A stretch of DNA of 64,000 nucleotides from Lachnospiraceae bacterium (GCA_024684085.1 JAIKXM010000012.1:23591-87590), one strand, 5' to 3'. Positions 17,574-26,522 are shown, numbered from the stretch's first letter. Translations and numbers: made by a program. Notes: generated from the sequence alone by a model not told the origin.

Positions 17574-17750
17574 GGTTACTGTTCGTCCGTTACAGGAAAT
17601 ATATTCACCGAAACGGCTCTCTCGCTCCGATGTAAGCGTAGCGGATACTAAGCTCGGCTTTGCCTCGCTAAGTACCGACGTTTTAGTAGGCGTTTCTTGT
17701 GAATATATTTCCTGTAGCCATTCGCAAAAATACGGGCGTGAACAGTAACC
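17574..17750. repeat. Large imperfect inverted repeat in noncoding spacer
   Basis: The left arm has GGTTACTGTTC (17574-17584) and TACAGGAAATATATTCAC (17591-17608). The right arm has the exact reverse complements at 17699-17716 and 17740-17750, with partial pairing continuing inward near GAAACG/CGTTTC. The roughly 90-base interior holds smaller inverted pieces. The flanks CCTGCCCGG also recur on both sides (17566-17574 and 17749-17757). I see no transposase. It looks like a mobile or REP-like palindromic element, and it lies between terminator and promoter of two asnB genes. The rest of the 351-base spacer is terminators and promoter. Confidence 0.6.
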
Positions 17751-17764
17751 TGCCCGGCGGAGCG

Positions 17765-17805
17765 TTTTTTGTGTAATAGGAAGCAATTTCCTATTACACA
17801 AAAAA
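17765..17805. terminator. Perfect 18-bp hairpin with T6/A6 ends
   Basis: TTTTTTGTGTAATAGGAA at 17765-17782 pairs fully with 17788-17805 around a five-base loop. It abuts the terminator of the preceding asnB gene. Its function may be transcription termination or an extension of the neighbouring repeat element. Confidence 0.55.
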
Positions 17806-17843
17806 CCGTAGTATCTTCATCCGGATCGATGAAGATACTACGG
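17800..17843 (-). terminator. Rho-independent terminator after asnB copy 2
   Basis: A perfect 16-bp stem (17806-17821 with 17828-17843, loop of six) is followed, in the minus direction, by six T residues. It begins about 20 bases after the stop codon at 17864, so it should end transcripts of the right-hand asnB genes. Confidence 0.85.
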
Positions 17844-17863
17844 TAAACAAGATCAGTATTATA

Positions 17864-19750
17864 TTACAGAGTGTTCTTGAACCACTGCTCAAGAACGAGG
17901 ATGTACCAGATAAGAGGACTCCACTCTCCACCGCTTGTATAATCAGACCAGATCTGATCCACAAGCTTGGTATCGATATACTCATCAGCCTTGGTCCTTG
18001 CATCAGAGATAACCGATTCAGCCCACTCTCTTACCCTGCTGTCCAGAAGCCACTTAGAGATAGGAACCGAGAATCCCTTCTTAGGTCTGTTCAGCAACTC
18101 TTCAGGTACATACTTATAGAGGATATTACGAAGGACTTTCTTGGTAATACCGTCCTGAAGCTTATATTCAATAGGAAGTGACCATGTGAACTTCATCACA
18201 TCCGCATCAAGCATGGGAAGTCTTGTCTCCAAAGAATACATCATAGCCGATCTGTCGATCTTGGTCATAATGTCATCCGGAAGATACTGAAGCATATCCA
18301 TAAGCATCAGATTGTTCTCGCCGAAGGGAAGGAGACTATCCTTATAATTGGATATCTTGGTCTCAATTCCTGCACAATTCTTGGCAAGCTGATGAGTTCT
18401 CGGATCATCGTCATTGACCATTCTGTAGAAATCTTCTACAGTATTGGCCTTAAGACATCTTCCGGCCTTACGCATAAACTCATTATTGGACATCGAACTG
18501 TTAAGGATCGTATTACCGATCGAATTACGAAGCGGCTTAGCCACGAATCCCAACTTGCTCTGCATGATATCTATGCCCGATACGGCATCTCTGTATGTAT
18601 TGTAACCACAGAAGAATTCATCACCACCGTCACCCGAAAGAACAACAGTTACATCTTCACTGGCCATCTTGCTGACTAACATTGTAGGTATCTGAGAGCT
18701 GTCGGCAAAAGGCTCTCCGAAAGCTTCCGTCAACTGAGGAAGAACTTCCACTATATCACCGGCACCAATATACAGATCTCTGTGATCTGTTCCCAGATGC
18801 TTGGCTGTCTGAGCTGCAAATCTTGCCTCATTATATACTGCATCATCAAAACCGATAGTATATGTCTTAACCGGCTTATCGGATATATTCTGCATAAGGC
18901 TGACAACCAGAGAAGAATCGATTCCACCGGAAAGGAAAGCACCGAAGGGTACGTCCAATGACATCTGACCCTTAACCGCATTGGTAAGAAGTCTCTCCAG
19001 TTCAACCGTAGCTTCCTCTTCGGACCCGGTGAAGAATCTGTCCTGACCCTTAACCGCAAGCTCGGTGATATCAAAATACTGCTCTACCGTCCAAGTATCG
19101 TAAGGAGCATCGATCGTAAGGATAGAACCCGGTTCAAGCTTAAATACATCCTTATAGATACTATAAGGAGAAGGTATATATCCATACTGCAGATAGGCAT
19201 CGATAACATCCCTGTTAACGGGATTATTGAAGCCTTCTACGGCAGCAACAGATGCGATGGACGAAGCAAAAGCAAACTGTCCGTTCACTCTTCCGTAATA
19301 CAAGGGCTTCTTGCCTATTCTGTCTCGGGCAAGCTGCACTCTCTTGGTCTCTCTGTCATATACAGCAAGACCCCACATTCCCTTACACTTTCTGAGCGTT
19401 TCCTTGAGACCCCATTTCTCAACCGCCTCAACCAGAACCTCTGTATCGGAATGTCCGTTCCATACGATCTGATCGCTCTCGGCTTCCAGTTCAGCTCTTA
19501 TATCTTCGGCATTGTATATCTCCCCATTGTATACAATCATCAATTTACCGCTGTGTGAAGCCAGCGGCTGCATTCCGGCCTCCGAAAGATCAACAACCGA
19601 AAGTCTTCTGTGACCCAATACTACCTTGGCATTCGAATCAAGCCAGTGACCACCCGCGTCGGGTCCACGGTTGATATTACGCATGTTCATGGTAGTAATG
19701 TTCTCAATTGGTTTGTCTTTGTAGTTTAAAATACCTGTAATTCCACACAT
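17864..19750 (-). CDS. asnB: AsnB-type glutamine-dependent amidotransferase, copy 2
   Basis: A 628-residue paralog very similar to copy 1 over its full length (for example GYIPSPYTIYEDVFKLEPG against GYIPSPYSIYKDVFKLEPG). Cys2 follows the initiator Met (MCGITG), and the PP-loop SGGIDSSLV and SGDGGDEFFCGYNTYRD are intact, so both active sites look functional. It has its own promoter with the ATG six bases beyond the -10 and no Shine-Dalgarno. A strong terminator follows. The likely function is amidation of a uronic acid in a glycan; a housekeeping asparagine synthetase cannot be excluded from sequence alone. Confidence 0.9.
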   Translation of the reverse strand: MCGITGILNYKDKPIENITTMNMRNINRGPDAGGHWLDSNAKVVLGHRRLSVVDLSEAGMQPLASHSGKLMIVYNGEIYNAEDIRAELEAESDQIVWNGHSDTEVLVEAVEKWGLKETLRKCKGMWGLAVYDRETKRVQLARDRIGKKPLYYGRVNGQFAFASSIASVAAVEGFNNPVNRDVIDAYLQYGYIPSPYSIYKDVFKLEPGSILTIDAPYDTWTVEQYFDITELAVKGQDRFFTGSEEEATVELERLLTNAVKGQMSLDVPFGAFLSGGIDSSLVVSLMQNISDKPVKTYTIGFDDAVYNEARFAAQTAKHLGTDHRDLYIGAGDIVEVLPQLTEAFGEPFADSSQIPTMLVSKMASEDVTVVLSGDGGDEFFCGYNTYRDAVSGIDIMQSKLGFVAKPLRNSIGNTILNSSMSNNEFMRKAGRCLKANTVEDFYRMVNDDDPRTHQLAKNCAGIETKISNYKDSLLPFGENNLMLMDMLQYLPDDIMTKIDRSAMMYSLETRLPMLDADVMKFTWSLPIEYKLQDGITKKVLRNILYKYVPEELLNRPKKGFSVPISKWLLDSRVREWAESVISDARTKADEYIDTKLVDQIWSDYTSGGEWSPLIWYILVLEQWFKNTL

Positions 19751-19756
19751 AGATTT

Positions 19757-19785
19757 AATTTACCATATGAATCCAAAACTTTCAA
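19757..19785 (-). promoter_or_regulatory. Extended -10 promoter giving a probable leaderless mRNA for asnB copy 2
   Basis: TTGAAA (19785-19780), a 17-base spacer, then TAAATT (19762-19757) with TGG immediately before it. Six bases separate the -10 box from the ATG at 19750, the same geometry as at asnB copy 1. Confidence 0.65.
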
Positions 19786-19851
19786 GTTAACATAATTCCA
19801 TTGTTACATAATTGATTCATTCAGCGCATATTATTCAGATATTAATGCCTT

Positions 19852-21741
19852 CTATCTGCAATACGCATCATGCCACTGTTGGAAAATAAACAGCGACCAG
19901 CACATCTTCGAATAGTTCTTACCCGAAGCCCTTCCGCCATCACCCGTGGCCAGGTAATCCGCAACGAATCTTCCGGTAAAGTCGGGATCGAATATATCCT
20001 GACTCACAAGATAATCTCTTGCGGTCATATCAAGCAGTCTCTCTTTAAGAGGTCCTCTGAGCCACTGATCCATGGGTGCTCCAAAGCCAACCTTTGGTCT
20101 GTCCAGAAGTTCTCTCGGAATATAATCGTATGCGATGCTCTTAAGAATGCTCTTCTTCTCACCGTCATGATACTTGATCGAATGATGTATCCTGAATGAA
20201 TATTCCATTACATCCTTATCAAGGATCGGGCATCTCGCTTCAAGTGAATACTTCATTGAAGCCCTGTCCACCTTGCACAGGATATCGCCCGGCAGATAAG
20301 TATCCATATCGAGTAACATCCTTCGTATCTGCCAGTTGTCAACTCCATACTTAAGTTCTATAGGATAAGCACAGGGCAGACCTTTACGCTTTACCATATT
20401 CTCAGCATTCGACACATAACTTCCGGCGCCGAACTGGGTCTTGGTATCTGGACATCTGTTAGCTGCGATCACCTTAACCTTAAATGGAAGCCTGTCCTCA
20501 AGCCCCATCTGCTTAAGCCCTGGAAGATTGCAAAGTCCATGTACCATTCCTCCCAGTGCATCCAGCTTCTCAGCCTGAGCTATAAGATCGTATACATTAT
20601 ATCCGCAGTAAAACTCATCTCCTCCGTCACCAGAAAGAGCAACAGTCACCTTCTCACGGGCGAGCTTCGATACGAGCATTGTAGGGATCTGCGAAGAATC
20701 CGCAAATGGCTCATCATAATACTCAGGTATACTGTCAACGAGCTTATACATCTCATCTTCATCAATATAAGCCTCGGTATGATTGGTTCCAAGATATGAA
20801 GCCACTTCCTTGGCATATACGGCCTCGTTATATCCTTCGGCATTGAATCCTATTGAAAAAGTCTTAACCGGTTCGTCACTGTGCTTCTGTGCGATCGCCG
20901 TGATAAGAGATGAATCATAACCTCCGCTAAGAAAAGTCCCCAGCGGAACATCGGCTATCATTCTGGCCTCGACAGCCTTATTAAGAAGCCTGTCCAGTTC
21001 CTCCTTGGCCTCGCGATAGTCCGTAACGGGATTGGCATACATCTCGTGATAGACTGTGTTAATGTCCCAATATTTTTCGAGGGAGATGTTACCGTCTTTG
21101 TACTTAAGAATTGAGCCCGGCTCCAATTTATACACACCCTCAAACACTGTCTCGGGAGCGTTGATATACTGATGGAAGAGGAAACGGCTCACAACCTCGG
21201 AACGAATGCGGCGTCCGAAACCGGGTCTTGCCATAAGCGGCTTAAGCTCTGAAGCAAAGTAAAGATCACCGCCTTCAAGCTGATAATAGAGAGGCTTCTT
21301 ACCTATCCTGTCTCTGACAAGATATACCTCTTCCTTCTTCCTGTCATATATGCAGATCGCGAACATTCCGTTGAACCTGCTGACACACCCGATCCCCCAC
21401 TTCATATATGCCGCGAGGATGACCTCCGAATCGGAATCCGAGACGAAGGGATAATCGCCCAGTTCCTCTTTGATCTCCTTGAAGTTGTATATCTCTCCGT
21501 TAAAAACAAGAGCGACACTCGTGTCACAAGAGAGCATAGGCTGATGACCCTTGGGCGAGAGATCTATTATGGACAGTCTGCGATGTCCTAGTCCTACTCT
21601 GTACCCGGTTGAACCGCCGTGCATTTCATAAATACACTCCCCCGAATCATCGGGACCGCGGTGATACATGGTATCATTCATCGCCTTCAATGTATTAAGA
21701 TCTATATCCTGTTTACTGACAAATCCGCAAATTCCACACAT
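19852..21741 (-). CDS. asnB: AsnB-type glutamine-dependent amidotransferase, copy 3
   Basis: A 629-residue class-II amidotransferase, clearly homologous to copies 1 and 2 but more divergent. MCGICGFVSKQ gives the Cys2 nucleophile; the glutaminase domain includes GLGHRRLSIIDLSPKGHQPM and RDRIGKKPLYY. The PP-loop motif reads SGGYDSSLI, with Tyr in place of the usual Ile/Val, and SGDGGDEFYCGYN is present. Its ATG lies two bases after the stop of the upstream deacetylase-like gene and lacks a clear Shine-Dalgarno, so it is probably translated by coupling, unlike the other two copies. Divergence suggests it acts on a different acceptor. Confidence 0.9.
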   Translation of the reverse strand: MCGICGFVSKQDIDLNTLKAMNDTMYHRGPDDSGECIYEMHGGSTGYRVGLGHRRLSIIDLSPKGHQPMLSCDTSVALVFNGEIYNFKEIKEELGDYPFVSDSDSEVILAAYMKWGIGCVSRFNGMFAICIYDRKKEEVYLVRDRIGKKPLYYQLEGGDLYFASELKPLMARPGFGRRIRSEVVSRFLFHQYINAPETVFEGVYKLEPGSILKYKDGNISLEKYWDINTVYHEMYANPVTDYREAKEELDRLLNKAVEARMIADVPLGTFLSGGYDSSLITAIAQKHSDEPVKTFSIGFNAEGYNEAVYAKEVASYLGTNHTEAYIDEDEMYKLVDSIPEYYDEPFADSSQIPTMLVSKLAREKVTVALSGDGGDEFYCGYNVYDLIAQAEKLDALGGMVHGLCNLPGLKQMGLEDRLPFKVKVIAANRCPDTKTQFGAGSYVSNAENMVKRKGLPCAYPIELKYGVDNWQIRRMLLDMDTYLPGDILCKVDRASMKYSLEARCPILDKDVMEYSFRIHHSIKYHDGEKKSILKSIAYDYIPRELLDRPKVGFGAPMDQWLRGPLKERLLDMTARDYLVSQDIFDPDFTGRFVADYLATGDGGRASGKNYSKMCWSLFIFQQWHDAYCR

Positions 21742-21743
21742 TT

Positions 21744-22511
21744 TTACTTCAACCCGTATACTGCCTTGCTGTCAAAATAATCTCTGTACTCGGTAAAATC
21801 TTTACACTCATTATCAATGCTCTCAATGAGTTCCTGCTCTTTTTCCCGGATAAGAGACTTGTAATTATCAAAATTATCATACCCTTTCTTGGTCCATGCA
21901 AATGGATGGACCAGGATCTGAACCTTATCATGACCTGCGATATTGGCAGCATCAGGATAACCGTATCTCCAGATGTGATTGGCATCGGACATATACTTAA
22001 CAGCCACCGGAGTATCATCGGTTACATTCTCGGCAAAGGTAAAGAAATCATTCTGATAAGCATTAATGATCCCCTTAAGCTTGATATTCTCTCTGAGAAC
22101 GTCCTTGGAAGGTCTGTGAATGGAAAAGGTATCGATCTTGAAGCCGAACATCTCTGTCAGGATATTCATCTCCTTCACGATCCTCTCTCTTATCATATCC
22201 ATATCAGTCAGACCGTTAAGCGCATAATGAAGCCCTATTGTCTGACCTCTTTCATGCATATCCTTGATCATATCCATATTCTTACGTGAAAGGATATTGT
22301 AGGAATTGTTGGTCCACTGGAAGAAATATGTAGATGTAAAATCCATACTCTCCTCGACCTTGGAAAGAGCATATGCCCTTTCAACACTGTATTCCACATC
22401 ATGTCGCATAATGCAGAACTTATCCTTACCTATCGCATCCTTGAATGAACAATACCTCCCCGATTCCTTGAGGAGTCGTATTATCTCTCTGTAATCTTCA
22501 TATGAGAACAT
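21744..22511 (-). CDS. Polysaccharide deacetylase-like (NodB-type) protein
   Basis: A 255-residue cytoplasmic protein with no signal peptide. CIMRHDVEYS near residue 33 (Arg-His-Asp), GLHYALNG near residue 99, SIHRPS near residue 132 and LVHPFAW near residue 203 match, in order, the metal-binding and catalytic blocks of WalW-like and related carbohydrate deacetylase folds. GAGG lies eight bases before the ATG. Its tight coupling to an AsnB gene suggests the pair modifies the same sugar, perhaps removing an N-acetyl group. That substrate assignment is inference. Without a secretion signal it would act on a cytoplasmic nucleotide or lipid-linked sugar. Confidence 0.78.
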   Translation of the reverse strand: MFSYEDYREIIRLLKESGRYCSFKDAIGKDKFCIMRHDVEYSVERAYALSKVEESMDFTSTYFFQWTNNSYNILSRKNMDMIKDMHERGQTIGLHYALNGLTDMDMIRERIVKEMNILTEMFGFKIDTFSIHRPSKDVLRENIKLKGIINAYQNDFFTFAENVTDDTPVAVKYMSDANHIWRYGYPDAANIAGHDKVQILVHPFAWTKKGYDNFDNYKSLIREKEQELIESIDNECKDFTEYRDYFDSKAVYGLK

Positions 22512-22558
22512 TATCCAAACCTCGCTTTTTTACGAACTATTCCTATCTGTGATAATGC

Positions 22559-22579
22559 GAGATACCTTCGCGGTATCTC
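22559..22579. repeat. Short perfect hairpin
   Basis: GAGATACC and GGTATCTC pair around a five-base loop in the spacer between a GT4 gene and the deacetylase-like gene. There is no following T tract in the minus direction, so I do not call it a terminator; it may slow or protect the transcript. Confidence 0.35.
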
Positions 22580-22657
22580 CCTTACCTTCCCTTATTAACG
22601 TCTGCAATCGGATCTTCTATGATCCCCGGTATGCGATCACTGCCGCAGAAGCGTTGA

Positions 22658-23773
22658 TCACTTTGACTTCTTGGCAGTTATCACTTCCTCGATATACTGC
22701 TTCCAGCAGGCTATCACGGCCTCACTGTTGATATCCTTACTTATAAGTCTTGCCTTCTCGCCCAGGGAAGCGGCAAACTCCTTATCCTCTATCAGTCTGC
22801 ATATGGCCTCAGTCATAGCTTCCGCATCATCCATAGGTATGAGCAGACCATTCTCTCCACTTTGAATGACTGTTCTCGGTCCTCCGCAGGGACAATCGGT
22901 AGCAATGACCGGAAGCCCCATGGTCATAGCCTCAAGAAGTGAGTTGGGCATACCTTCAAAATTGGAAGAAAGAACGTATATCTCTCCCTTGGGCAATTCC
23001 TTCTCCAGTTCATCACAGCCACCCATCAGATGCACATATCCCGATGCATCATTCTCGGCGATGATACTCTCAAGGATCTCCCTGGTACCGTCATGCGAAT
23101 CAGGTCCGTATATCTTAAGACAATAATCCGGATGTCTCTTATGCACCTCCAAAAATGCCCTTATGAGCATCGGCTGATTCTTAAAATCCACCAGCCTTGC
23201 GGACTGAACAATGGCCTTTTCTTTATTCTGCTCCACCGGAATATTAAGATACTTATCATTGACAGGATTGAGTATTATCCTGCTGTTATTGCGTATATAA
23301 TCCGGGAAGAAATCCCTCTGTCCCTCTGTCTGGAAGACACTTCCGTCTGCCCTCGGATAAGTAAGGGGTATCATTATCTTATCCACGGGGCGGTCATAAT
23401 GCCCTACGGGATCTGTTCTTACCGCGATGATGACCGGCACCTCCGGCATATCCCTTGTGGTCATGAGCGCCCTGTAATTGGCATTCTGCGCGAAGGCTAT
23501 CACCACATCCGGCTTCTCTTCCTTGATGCACTCCTTAAGATACTTGATCCTGAGCAATACCTTGGCAGCCCTGGATCTGTTCTCATCCGACTCCTTAGGG
23601 CCTACGATGACCCTCTTAACTCTTTCATCGAGGGCGAATTCATTCTCACCCTTCCATTCGGTGGCAACCACCACTTCTTCACCGTCGCGGGCAAAGGCAT
23701 TGGCCAGAGTCGATACAACTCTTTCGGCCCCTCCCTGCTCCAGACAATTCAAGTGAAATAATATCTTTCTCAC
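22658..23773 (-). CDS. Family 4 glycosyltransferase
   Basis: A 371-residue GT-B enzyme. NCLEQGGAERVV at residues 9-20 is the acceptor-side glycine-rich loop, and SSNFEGMPNSLLEAMTMGLPVIATDCPCGGP near residues 285-315 is the donor site with E-x7-E. The start is GTG 23773, preceded by GGAG at eight bases. It closely resembles the GT4 genes at 38992-40095 and 29081-30163 in the CPCGGP/CPIGGS segment, suggesting paralogs with related donors. It belongs to the formyltransferase-to-AsnB string. Confidence 0.9.
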   Translation of the reverse strand: MRKILFHLNCLEQGGAERVVSTLANAFARDGEEVVVATEWKGENEFALDERVKRVIVGPKESDENRSRAAKVLLRIKYLKECIKEEKPDVVIAFAQNANYRALMTTRDMPEVPVIIAVRTDPVGHYDRPVDKIMIPLTYPRADGSVFQTEGQRDFFPDYIRNNSRIILNPVNDKYLNIPVEQNKEKAIVQSARLVDFKNQPMLIRAFLEVHKRHPDYCLKIYGPDSHDGTREILESIIAENDASGYVHLMGGCDELEKELPKGEIYVLSSNFEGMPNSLLEAMTMGLPVIATDCPCGGPRTVIQSGENGLLIPMDDAEAMTEAICRLIEDKEFAASLGEKARLISKDINSEAVIACWKQYIEEVITAKKSK

Positions 23774-23833
23774 GTTTTATTCTCCGTAAATTAATATACA
23801 TATGCATCATTATACGCATATTTCAGGATCATC

Positions 23834-24793
23834 TTAATACAACAGCATGCGAGGTCTTAATTCCATCTCACATTCATACTCATCGATGATAATCGACCCG
23901 TCCACCGTCCTGATGATGGGCTTACCATCGAAGATATCGACGATCTCCCCCGGTGCATATTCCGAGAGGTCGATACTGTCATCAAACGGATGTGCCCTCC
24001 AGATCCGTATGAGATTGTCATCCGTCTGTTCCGGAAGGGCCCCGATCTCATTCTCTTTTGCAACATAAGCAAATGCTCCGGGAAAAGGTGCAGCGACTCC
24101 GCGTATAAGATTATATATATCTCTCGTCCTGCCGCGCAGATCAACCTTGCCATCCTTGGCCGTACGCTTCTCATACCACGAATCATAATCCTTCGACTCG
24201 GTTCTGATATCGATACTGCCCTTCTCATAAGCGGTCAGGAGCCTCTTAATCAGCCTCTTGCTGCACATCATATTCTTATACTGACATGTTCTGATATCAT
24301 CATGTTCATTGATACGGAAGGTCTCGGTTCCGAATATATTCGGACTGTCAGCCTTCTCATCATATCTGAAAAGATTCAGATTAAAGCGCTCATCTCCCAA
24401 AATGATCGACCAGTTCAACGGCGAACGGCCTCTTCCGAAGGGAAGATATCCGCAGTTACCATGGAAACCGTATACACCGAATCTGAAGGCATTGAGTACT
24501 TCCGGAGGTACAAGTCTCTGCCAGCCCATAGAAATACCTATATCAAATTCATTATTGCGTATAAGGTCAACGGTCTTCTCATCCGTCAGATAATAGCTGT
24601 CGGCTTCATGCACCTGGATCCCGTACTTCTCTGTAAGGAATGACAGGCCCTTATATCCCGATACCTGATTCTTCCTGGTGACCTCGGGGGAAATGGTAAT
24701 GACCAGATCCACCGGGCATATATTCCTTGTAATATATTCAATAATATTCTCTGATGTATCCTTAACTCCAAATACTACAACTCTGTAATGCAT
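23834..24793 (-). CDS. Formyltransferase-like protein, probable sugar N-formyltransferase
   Basis: The preferred start is ATG 24793 (MHYRVVVFG), with AGAGGA about six bases upstream, giving 319 residues. The N-terminal Rossmann domain and FHGNCGYLPFGRGRSPLNWS near residues 123-142 match the folate-binding, catalytic region of the methionyl-tRNA formyltransferase superfamily, with the His-x-Asn order seen in the alignable block. The PFGRGRSPLNW wording is typical of sugar formyltransferases, not Fmt. The expected role is transfer of formyl from N10-formyltetrahydrofolate to an amino-sugar nucleotide. The C-terminal domain (INLIRGVAAPFPGAFAY region) is the usual Fmt-like extension. A promoter with a perfect extended -10 lies upstream. 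Confidence 0.82.
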   Translation of the reverse strand: MHYRVVVFGVKDTSENIIEYITRNICPVDLVITISPEVTRKNQVSGYKGLSFLTEKYGIQVHEADSYYLTDEKTVDLIRNNEFDIGISMGWQRLVPPEVLNAFRFGVYGFHGNCGYLPFGRGRSPLNWSIILGDERFNLNLFRYDEKADSPNIFGTETFRINEHDDIRTCQYKNMMCSKRLIKRLLTAYEKGSIDIRTESKDYDSWYEKRTAKDGKVDLRGRTRDIYNLIRGVAAPFPGAFAYVAKENEIGALPEQTDDNLIRIWRAHPFDDSIDLSEYAPGEIVDIFDGKPIIRTVDGSIIIDEYECEMELRPRMLLY

Positions 24794-24850
24794 TGAATCC
24801 TCTTCCCTAACGTTCCTTATGCGGCACAACAAATACCCACTCTGGGCGTA

Positions 24851-24859
24851 ATTATACCA
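24851..24859 (-). promoter_or_regulatory. Extended -10 promoter for the formyltransferase gene
   Basis: On the minus strand TGG precedes a perfect TATAAT (24856-24851), about 57 bases upstream of the ATG. The -35 region is weak. The region between 24833 and 25005 is AT-rich and divergent. Confidence 0.5.
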
Positions 24860-24924
24860 TATCCGCTCATATGCTTGCCACTTTAATATATCTGTTGTCT
24901 ATGGATTTTTATATATAAAAACTT

Positions 24925-24930
24925 TATAAT
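24925..24930 (+). promoter_or_regulatory. Possible -10 box for the MBOAT/SGNH pair
   Basis: A perfect TATAAT lies 75 bases before the ATG at 25006, within an AT-rich divergent spacer. A consensus -35 at the right distance is not visible (TGGATT is the closest), so this is tentative. Confidence 0.4.
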
Positions 24931-25005
24931 ATAAAAGGCTGTTTTTTGATTCACAACAACATCAACGAATGTTACAGGATTTTAAATCCCGAATAATGGA
25001 GTAAT

Positions 25006-26484
25006 ATGCTTTTTAATTCGATCCAATACATATTGTTTTTACCGATAATGGTGATCATCTATTATATGATCCCTGCAACCAAACTAAAGAATATCTGGCT
25101 TCTGGTCGGAAGCTATTTCTTTTACATGAACTGGAATCCGGCATACGCCTTGCTGTTACTGACGGCAACGCTGGTAACATATTCAGGCGGACTGATCCTT
25201 AATACCCTTAAAGAAAAGGGTCTGAATACATATCGCAGGCCCTGTCTGATCATCTGCCTGATCATCAATCTCGGCATACTGTGTTTCTTCAAATATCTTG
25301 TGATGTTCGTTGCCTATCTCAATAAGGCACTCAGCATCCTGAACATTTCTGAATTGTCGATCTCCCGGGATATCATTCTCCCGGTAGGTATCTCCTTTTT
25401 TACATTGCAATCTATCGGATATCTGATCGATGTATACCGCGAGGACATTCCCGCAGAGAAGTCTTTTACGACATACGCTCTTTTCGTTTCTTTCTTCCCG
25501 CAGCTGGTGGCAGGACCGATAGAGCGTTCCCGGAATCTGCTCTCTCAGCTAAAGGAGCCAAAGCGCTTCTCATACCGGTTTTTCCAGAAAGGTCTCCTCT
25601 GGATCATTTACGGTCTGATGGTAAAAATGGTAATAGCCGATAACCTTTCGGTCTTTGTTGACGCAGTCTATTCAGATCCCTCAACCTATGAAGGATGGTA
25701 TATCGTTGCTGCTACCTTCGCCTTTTCACTGCAGATATATTGTGACTTTTACGGTTACTCGATAATCGCAAAAGGCTCCGCTTATCTGCTTGGCATCGAA
25801 CTTATGAGCAATTTTGAAAGTCCCTACTATTCCGGATCTGTCAAGGAATTCTGGAGACGATGGCATATATCACTGTCCACATGGTTCAGAGATTATCTGT
25901 ATATTCCCCTCGGCGGTAATAAAAAAGGCCGGATACGTAAGAACATCAATCTGATAATCGTTTTCCTTATCAGCGGTTTATGGCACGGTGCCTCAATGTC
26001 CTTTGTTTTCTGGGGGTTCCTTAACGGCTTATACCAGGTGATCGCCAATATAAGAGACAGGATCGGGCTCAAACTGAAAGGCGGCAGCGATCTCTTCTGT
26101 AACAGGATCATAAAGACGACAGGCACTTTCATACTGATCACTTTCAGCTGGATCCCTTTCAGAGCAGGTACAGGAGCTGAGACAAGAAGGATCATCTCAC
26201 ATATGATCTTCGCTTTGGATAATTACGACATCATCAACCTCAAAGACATCATCGGCATGTGGGATCTGTTGCCTGCAAAAATGGCTGCAGGAGCTCTTCT
26301 CGGAGTTCTGATCCTTGGGATAGTAGACTATCTTAAATATCATAAGAAGCAGGTAGTCGATAAGATACTGGAGCAATCCTTATGGTTCAGATATATTGTA
26401 TATATACTTCTGATCCTGTTTATACTCAACTGCGGATGCTACGGCAGCGCTAACGCCGGACAGTTTATATATTTCCAGTTTTAG
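25006..26484 (+). CDS. MBOAT family O-acyltransferase (AlgI/PatA-like)
   Basis: A 492-residue polytopic membrane protein. The opening MLFNSIQYILFLPIMV and YFFYMNWNPAYALLL are characteristic of the AlgI subfamily. EFWRRWHISLSTWFRDYLYIPLGG lies at about residues 283-306. The catalytic histidine lies in GLWHGAS near residue 326. GGAG is five bases before the ATG. Unlike the MBOAT gene at 10948-12510, this one keeps the full PLGGN motif and has no neighbouring acyl carrier protein, so it may use acyl-CoA or borrow the ACP. It is transcribed opposite to all neighbours, with an SGNH partner gene downstream. Confidence 0.93.
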   Translation: MLFNSIQYILFLPIMVIIYYMIPATKLKNIWLLVGSYFFYMNWNPAYALLLLTATLVTYSGGLILNTLKEKGLNTYRRPCLIICLIINLGILCFFKYLVMFVAYLNKALSILNISELSISRDIILPVGISFFTLQSIGYLIDVYREDIPAEKSFTTYALFVSFFPQLVAGPIERSRNLLSQLKEPKRFSYRFFQKGLLWIIYGLMVKMVIADNLSVFVDAVYSDPSTYEGWYIVAATFAFSLQIYCDFYGYSIIAKGSAYLLGIELMSNFESPYYSGSVKEFWRRWHISLSTWFRDYLYIPLGGNKKGRIRKNINLIIVFLISGLWHGASMSFVFWGFLNGLYQVIANIRDRIGLKLKGGSDLFCNRIIKTTGTFILITFSWIPFRAGTGAETRRIISHMIFALDNYDIINLKDIIGMWDLLPAKMAAGALLGVLILGIVDYLKYHKKQVVDKILEQSLWFRYIVYILLILFILNCGCYGSANAGQFIYFQF

Positions 26485-26522
26485 TCCTCCGACTTTCTAA
26501 TGGTTCCTGTTTTATACCTTAA

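Noticed and set aside
17550..17801. Minus-strand 83-codon frame across the palindromic element
   Set aside because: It reads through inverted repeat arms and a hairpin, has no ribosome site and looks like a by-product of the repeat.
22559..22579. Terminator after the GT4 gene at 22658
   Set aside because: The hairpin is good but there is no T run in the direction of transcription.
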